8,430 nucleotides of DNA from Treponema sp. (GTDB lineage Bacteria > Spirochaetota > Spirochaetia > Treponematales > Breznakiellaceae), in the NCBI GenBank assembly GCA_031276615.1, contig JAISND010000202.1, positions 1 through 8,430 of the forward strand, in the 5' to 3' direction. This document shows, piece after piece, positions 5,345 to 8,430 of the stretch. The notes beneath the pieces were generated by a model that worked only from the letters and a program-made list of their open reading frames with translations, did no database searches and was not told the origin of the DNA. The stretch's first letter is position 1. Each line of letters begins with the position of its first letter. A program made the position numbers and the translations under genes.

Positions 5345-5982
5345 TGCGCCCCTCCTTCTGTTGCTCCGGAAACCGCGCCGGCTTCCGTCCCGTCAAGCCA
5401 GGCGGCAGCCCCGAGGCCCGCCGCCCTGACCGCGGCGCTTACCGCGCTGCTTGTAACGGTGGACGCGGTAATCGCGGCTACGTCATCCTTCACTTTAAAA
5501 GGATCGTTTACCGATTTTCCCGCAAACTGGCCGTAAAAGGTGATTCCCCCGGCGCGATCCACAAAGTAGGACCCGGACGCCGCGTTTGCCCCCAGCCCCG
5601 GCGTATCGGAATGTTCAAGAATTTTTACCCCGGCGATTTTCCCGCCGGCGCCGACGCCCACAAGCACCTTTATGGGGCCGCCGTAGCTGGCCCGGGAAAG
5701 CCGCAGGGCGGCGCCGATTCTTTCGCCGTTCCGCAGGGCCGCATACTGCTTTTCTATGCTGACCGACGGATCGGGGCTTTCGATATCCGATACTTCCCTG
5801 AAGCTGTCCGCATCGGGGAAGAGGTCTTTAAGCGAATTTTCCAGATCGGCCTGCTGGCGCAGGGCGATGATCTTCGCCGTACCGGAGTACACAAAGGCCA
5901 GCATGACGCAGGCGGCCGTCGCGAAACAGGCAAGGACAAGGCCAAGTTTGACCATTCCCGAAAAATTTCCGGTTTTGCTCAT
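5341..5982 (-). CDS. rnfG: Rnf electron-transport complex flavoprotein subunit RnfG
   Basis: 213 residues. A membrane anchor spans about residues 11-33, followed by the exported FMN-binding domain (KVLVGVGAGGKIAGVKILEHSDTPGLGANA, about 105-134, and FYGQFAGKS, 149-157). In this family FMN is joined to a Thr or Ser at the end of a D-x-x-(S/T)-G-A-(T/S) motif. The matching place here reads AAITAST (169-175), so T175 is the candidate attachment residue, but the Asp is missing and GA is AS. The last residues, GAVSGATEGG (202-211), resemble the motif again. The start is set at ATG 5982, overlapping the rnfD stop (ATGA, 5979-5982) and preceded by GGGGAGG. An in-frame ATG at 6138 lies inside rnfD and would add 52 residues unlike any RnfG. 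Confidence 0.93.
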   Translation of the reverse strand: MSKTGNFSGMVKLGLVLACFATAACVMLAFVYSGTAKIIALRQQADLENSLKDLFPDADSFREVSDIESPDPSVSIEKQYAALRNGERIGAALRLSRASYGGPIKVLVGVGAGGKIAGVKILEHSDTPGLGANAASGSYFVDRAGGITFYGQFAGKSVNDPFKVKDDVAAITASTVTSSAVSAAVRAAGLGAAAWLDGTEAGAVSGATEGGAQ

Positions 5983-7100
5983 TTCGCCGCCTCCCCGGGG
6001 GAAGCCGCCCCGGACGGCGGCGCCGGTTTTTTCTTCGGCACGAAGCCGTATTTGCGGGGCAGCAGTTTGTTCAGGAAGGGCGTGACGCCGTTCATAATGA
6101 GAATCGAATAGCTTACGCCCTCGGGGTAGGTTCCCCATTTGCGTATCAAAACGGAAATAATTCCCGCGCCTATTCCGAAAAGAATTTTACCCTTCGCGGT
6201 AAGCGGTGTGCTGACATAATCGGTAGCCATAAAAACCGCGCCGAAGAGGAGACCGCCGCTCAGTACGGCGAACAGGGGGTCCATCCCCAGAGCCAGGGAG
6301 CAGAGAAAGGCGGCCGCGGTCATGGAAACCGGCGCGCGCCAGTCAATGGTCTTTGTCGCGAGCAGAAAGACAAAGGCCGCGAGGATCAGAAGGATTGAAG
6401 ATTCTCCGATGCAGCCCGCGCGGAAACCCAGGAACAGGGTTTTTATCGTCGGCCAGTAAGAGTCCGACGGGGAAAGCCCCGCGGCGCTGAAGAATTTCCC
6501 CACCGCGCCGATGCCCGCGCCGGACTTGATTATGCCCAGCGGAGTAACCCCGCTGACCCCGTCCACAAGTCCGGCGCCGCTCATGCCGGCCGTAAGCCTG
6601 AGGACAAAACTCCTCTGCGGCTGATGCCAGACGGTGAGGGCTGCCGGAAAACTCATGAGGAGGAAGGCGCGGCCGACAAGCGCCGGGTTGAACACGTTCG
6701 CGCCGAGCCCGCCGAAAAATTCCTTGGCGACAATCACCGCGAAGATCGCCCCGAGGGCGGTCATCCAGAGCGGGGTAGCGGGCGGGATAACCAGCGCGAG
6801 GAGCAGCCCCGTAACGCCGGCGGAAAGATCCCCGGCCCGCGCCTGCTGTCCGGTGAGCAGCCTGAACAGGGCTTCGGCGGCTATGGCGGCTGACGCCGAA
6901 ACTATGATGTTGAGCAGCGCGGGCAGCCCGAAGATCGCGATTCCGTATATCGAAACCGGCGCCAGCGCGACAAGCATGTTCCGCATCAGCGCCGCGGAAT
7001 TGACCGGGGACGCGATGTGGGGGCTTGACGCGAGCAGGGGCAGGAATTGGCCCGCGGGGGCCTGGGGTTTTGCCTGATTTGCCGTATTGATTTCTTCCAT
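5979..7100 (-). CDS. rnfD: Rnf electron-transport complex membrane flavoprotein subunit RnfD
   Basis: Integral membrane subunit, 373 residues with about ten helices, related to NqrB and carrying a covalent FMN on the outer side. Family landmarks are SSPHI (25-29), GDLSAGVTGLLLALVIPP (90-107), GGLGANVFNPALVGRAF (130-146), MATDYVSTPL (291-300) and EGVSYSILIMNGVTP (327-341). The flavin-attachment motif is DGVSGVTPL (180-188), with T186 the expected acceptor; the usual Ala before it is Val. The C-terminal 20 residues are Lys/Pro/Ala rich. The ATG at 7100 follows AAGGAG, which overlaps the TAA stop of rnfC, so the two are probably co-translated. The cytoplasmic N-terminus has about 24 loosely conserved residues before the family core. 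Confidence 0.96.
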   Translation of the reverse strand: MEEINTANQAKPQAPAGQFLPLLASSPHIASPVNSAALMRNMLVALAPVSIYGIAIFGLPALLNIIVSASAAIAAEALFRLLTGQQARAGDLSAGVTGLLLALVIPPATPLWMTALGAIFAVIVAKEFFGGLGANVFNPALVGRAFLLMSFPAALTVWHQPQRSFVLRLTAGMSGAGLVDGVSGVTPLGIIKSGAGIGAVGKFFSAAGLSPSDSYWPTIKTLFLGFRAGCIGESSILLILAAFVFLLATKTIDWRAPVSMTAAAFLCSLALGMDPLFAVLSGGLLFGAVFMATDYVSTPLTAKGKILFGIGAGIISVLIRKWGTYPEGVSYSILIMNGVTPFLNKLLPRKYGFVPKKKPAPPSGAASPGEAAK

Positions 7101-7113
7101 AAGAGGGTTCTCC

Positions 7114-8430
7114 TTAGTTTTTGGCCGCGGCTCCGGCGGGGGCTGCCTCCGCGCCGGCCTGCCGCGCTGCCGCCGCTTTCGCGGCCGCCTGGACAGCCTG
7201 CTGCCGAATCCGCAGGCGCTGCTTGCCCACCCGGAAACGCTGTACCAGCCTGATTCTCGCGGGACACATATAGGTGCAGCTGCCGCATTCGATACAGTCC
7301 ATCAGGCCCGCTTTGGCGGCGTAATCCAGATCCTCCGATTCAAGGCTGATGTTCATGATCACCGGGGAAAGCCGGCAGGGACAGTTGCGTATGCAGCGGC
7401 AGCAGCGTATGCAGGAACCTTCGGCTTCGGCGATGGTTTCTTCTTTGGTCATCAGGATGATTCCGGAGGTGTTTTTCTGGACAGGTACTTCCAGGGAAGG
7501 AACGGCCGTTCCCATCATGGGGCCGCCGAACAGGATCTTCACAAGCCGACCGTAGTCAATATCCATGAATTCCGGGGGAAGATCCTTGAGGAGAGTCCCG
7601 ATGGGCGCGCGGATATTTTTGGGAGTCCTGCAGGCGCCGCCCGACACGGTGAGGTCTCTGTCGATGAGGGGCTTGCCCAGGGTAAAGGCTTCGGCAATGG
7701 CGACAAGGGTGCCGACGTTCTGCACGATGCAGCCCGAGTCCATGGGCAGGCCGCCGGAGGGCACTTCCCTGCCGGTGAGGGCGGTGATCAGCATCTTCTC
7801 GCCGCCCTGGGGGTAGCGGGTACGGCAGAGGCCGATTGAAATCTCGCCGGGAATGTTACCCAGCCGCAGTTCCCGCTCGATCATGGGGATGAGTTTTTCC
7901 TTGTTGTCTTCCATGCCGATGATGGCGCGCTTAACCCCGGTGATCTTCATCACGATGGAAAGACCCCTGACAAGGAGGTGGGGCTTTTCGGTCATTACCG
8001 CTTCGTCGGTGGTAAGGTAGGGTTCGCATTCCGCGCCGTCGGCTATGATGATGTCGATGGGCTTGTTCGGGGGGGGGGAGAGTTTTACATGGGAAGGAAA
8101 ACCCGCTCCTCCCATGCCGAGGATTCCCGCTTCGCGGATCCGCGCGAGGGCTTCCTCTTTTGTGCAGCCAAGGGGATCCAGGGGCGGCATGAAGAGGTCC
8201 GCCGCCTGTTCGCCGGCGCCTTCCGCCGCTTCCGGAGGCGGCGCTTCGATAACGACGCACAGCCCGTCGGTATTGTTGGACTGGGTCCGGGGCTCGATTT
8301 TTTTTACGATTCCGGTAATTGACGCGTGAACCGGCACGGTCATGGGGCCGGGGGCGGCGGCGTCGGCAATTTTTTGTCCCCGGACAACATGGTCGCCCAC
8401 GTTGACCAGCGCCCTGTTCGGCGCCCCGAA
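7114..8430 (-). CDS. rnfC: Rnf electron-transport complex subunit RnfC (5' end outside the window)
   Basis: Peripheral subunit that binds NAD(H) and FMN and carries two [4Fe-4S] clusters. The reading frame is open to the right edge. It begins FGAPNRALVNVGDHVVRGQKIA, which is the conserved N-terminal RnfC domain, so the GTG at 8400 is internal and roughly 40 codons are missing. Counting the first visible residue as 1: GILGMGGAGFPSHVKLSP (102-119) and DGAECEPYLTTDEAVM (131-146) form the FMN/NADH-binding part, YPQGGEKMLI (206-215) and FGGPMMG (301-307) are further RnfC landmarks, and the cluster motifs are C340-C343-C346-C350 and C379-C382-C385-C389. The first cluster has two extra cysteines (C344, C352). 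The C-terminal 40 residues are Ala-rich and basic. It is the first gene of the operon; its promoter lies outside. Confidence 0.95.
   Translation of the reverse strand, partial: FGAPNRALVNVGDHVVRGQKIADAAAPGPMTVPVHASITGIVKKIEPRTQSNNTDGLCVVIEAPPPEAAEGAGEQAADLFMPPLDPLGCTKEEALARIREAGILGMGGAGFPSHVKLSPPPNKPIDIIIADGAECEPYLTTDEAVMTEKPHLLVRGLSIVMKITGVKRAIIGMEDNKEKLIPMIERELRLGNIPGEISIGLCRTRYPQGGEKMLITALTGREVPSGGLPMDSGCIVQNVGTLVAIAEAFTLGKPLIDRDLTVSGGACRTPKNIRAPIGTLLKDLPPEFMDIDYGRLVKILFGGPMMGTAVPSLEVPVQKNTSGIILMTKEETIAEAEGSCIRCCRCIRNCPCRLSPVIMNISLESEDLDYAAKAGLMDCIECGSCTYMCPARIRLVQRFRVGKQRLRIRQQAVQAAAKAAAARQAGAEAAPAGAAAKN

Noticed and set aside
5344..6111. 255-codon open frame on the plus strand
   Set aside because: Antisense to rnfG and the end of rnfD; no recognisable domain and no ribosome-binding site.
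5983..6138. Upstream in-frame start for rnfG at 6138
   Set aside because: It would add 52 residues translated from inside rnfD in another frame; ATG 5982 has a good ribosome-binding site and the same ATGA coupling as its neighbours.
7087..7839. 250-codon open frame on the plus strand
   Set aside because: Antisense to rnfC, whose cluster cysteines and FMN motifs are clear.
8398..8400. GTG as the start of rnfC
   Set aside because: The ten codons upstream to the window edge encode conserved RnfC sequence (GAP...V-N-V-G-D), so this codon is internal.
1..8430. CRISPR array, tRNA, rRNA, insertion sequence or phage genes
   Set aside because: No spaced direct repeats, cloverleaf, rRNA signature, transposase or integrase could be seen on either strand.

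Overview
The window looks like a stretch of a free-living or gut-associated fermentative anaerobe, most likely a spirochaete of the Treponema type. That placement is an inference. It rests on an rnf operon in the order C-D-G-E-A-B (the order of acetogenic and other fermentative anaerobes, not the A-B-C-D-G-E order of Proteobacteria), on a long multi-cluster RnfB, and on a solute-binding protein whose mature N-terminus (GGQQQ after an FA-A cleavage site) resembles treponemal sugar-binding proteins. No rRNA, tRNA, CRISPR array or mobile element was seen.

Left part (1-1092, minus strand): the 5' end of an extracellular solute-binding protein gene runs off the left edge. It is preceded by a 235-bp gap holding two long hairpins, a weak promoter and a small palindrome. 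Upstream of that, on the same strand, is a GntR-family regulator with an FCD ligand-binding domain.

Middle part (1093-3269): a 390-bp divergent control region separates the regulator from a two-gene plus-strand operon. The two genes encode the large and small subunits of a LeuCD-type hydro-lyase (isopropylmalate, homoaconitate or dimethylmalate dehydratase type). The control region has a readable promoter on each side. A perfect 12-bp inverted repeat overlaps the -10 box of the hydro-lyase promoter, a natural place for the neighbouring GntR protein to repress. No leuA or leuB is in view, and the small-subunit specificity loop reads FLEI. The substrate is therefore open, and a catabolic hydroxy-acid role is as plausible as leucine synthesis.

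Right part (3253-8430, minus strand): a tightly packed rnfCDGEAB operon encodes the membrane ferredoxin:NAD+ oxidoreductase, which couples electron transfer to Na+ or H+ export. rnfC is cut by the right edge and its start is outside. D/G, G/E, E/A and A/B all overlap by ATGA; the C/D junction has a stop codon merged into the ribosome-binding site. The last gene, rnfB, ends 17 bp inside the 3' end of the convergent small-subunit gene, with no terminator between.

I did not find a clearly undescribed system. The most interesting leads are the unassigned substrate and palindromic operator of the hydro-lyase locus, non-consensus flavin-attachment sites in both RnfD and RnfG, extra cysteines in the first cluster motif of RnfC, and a 10-bp homopolymer inside rnfC.
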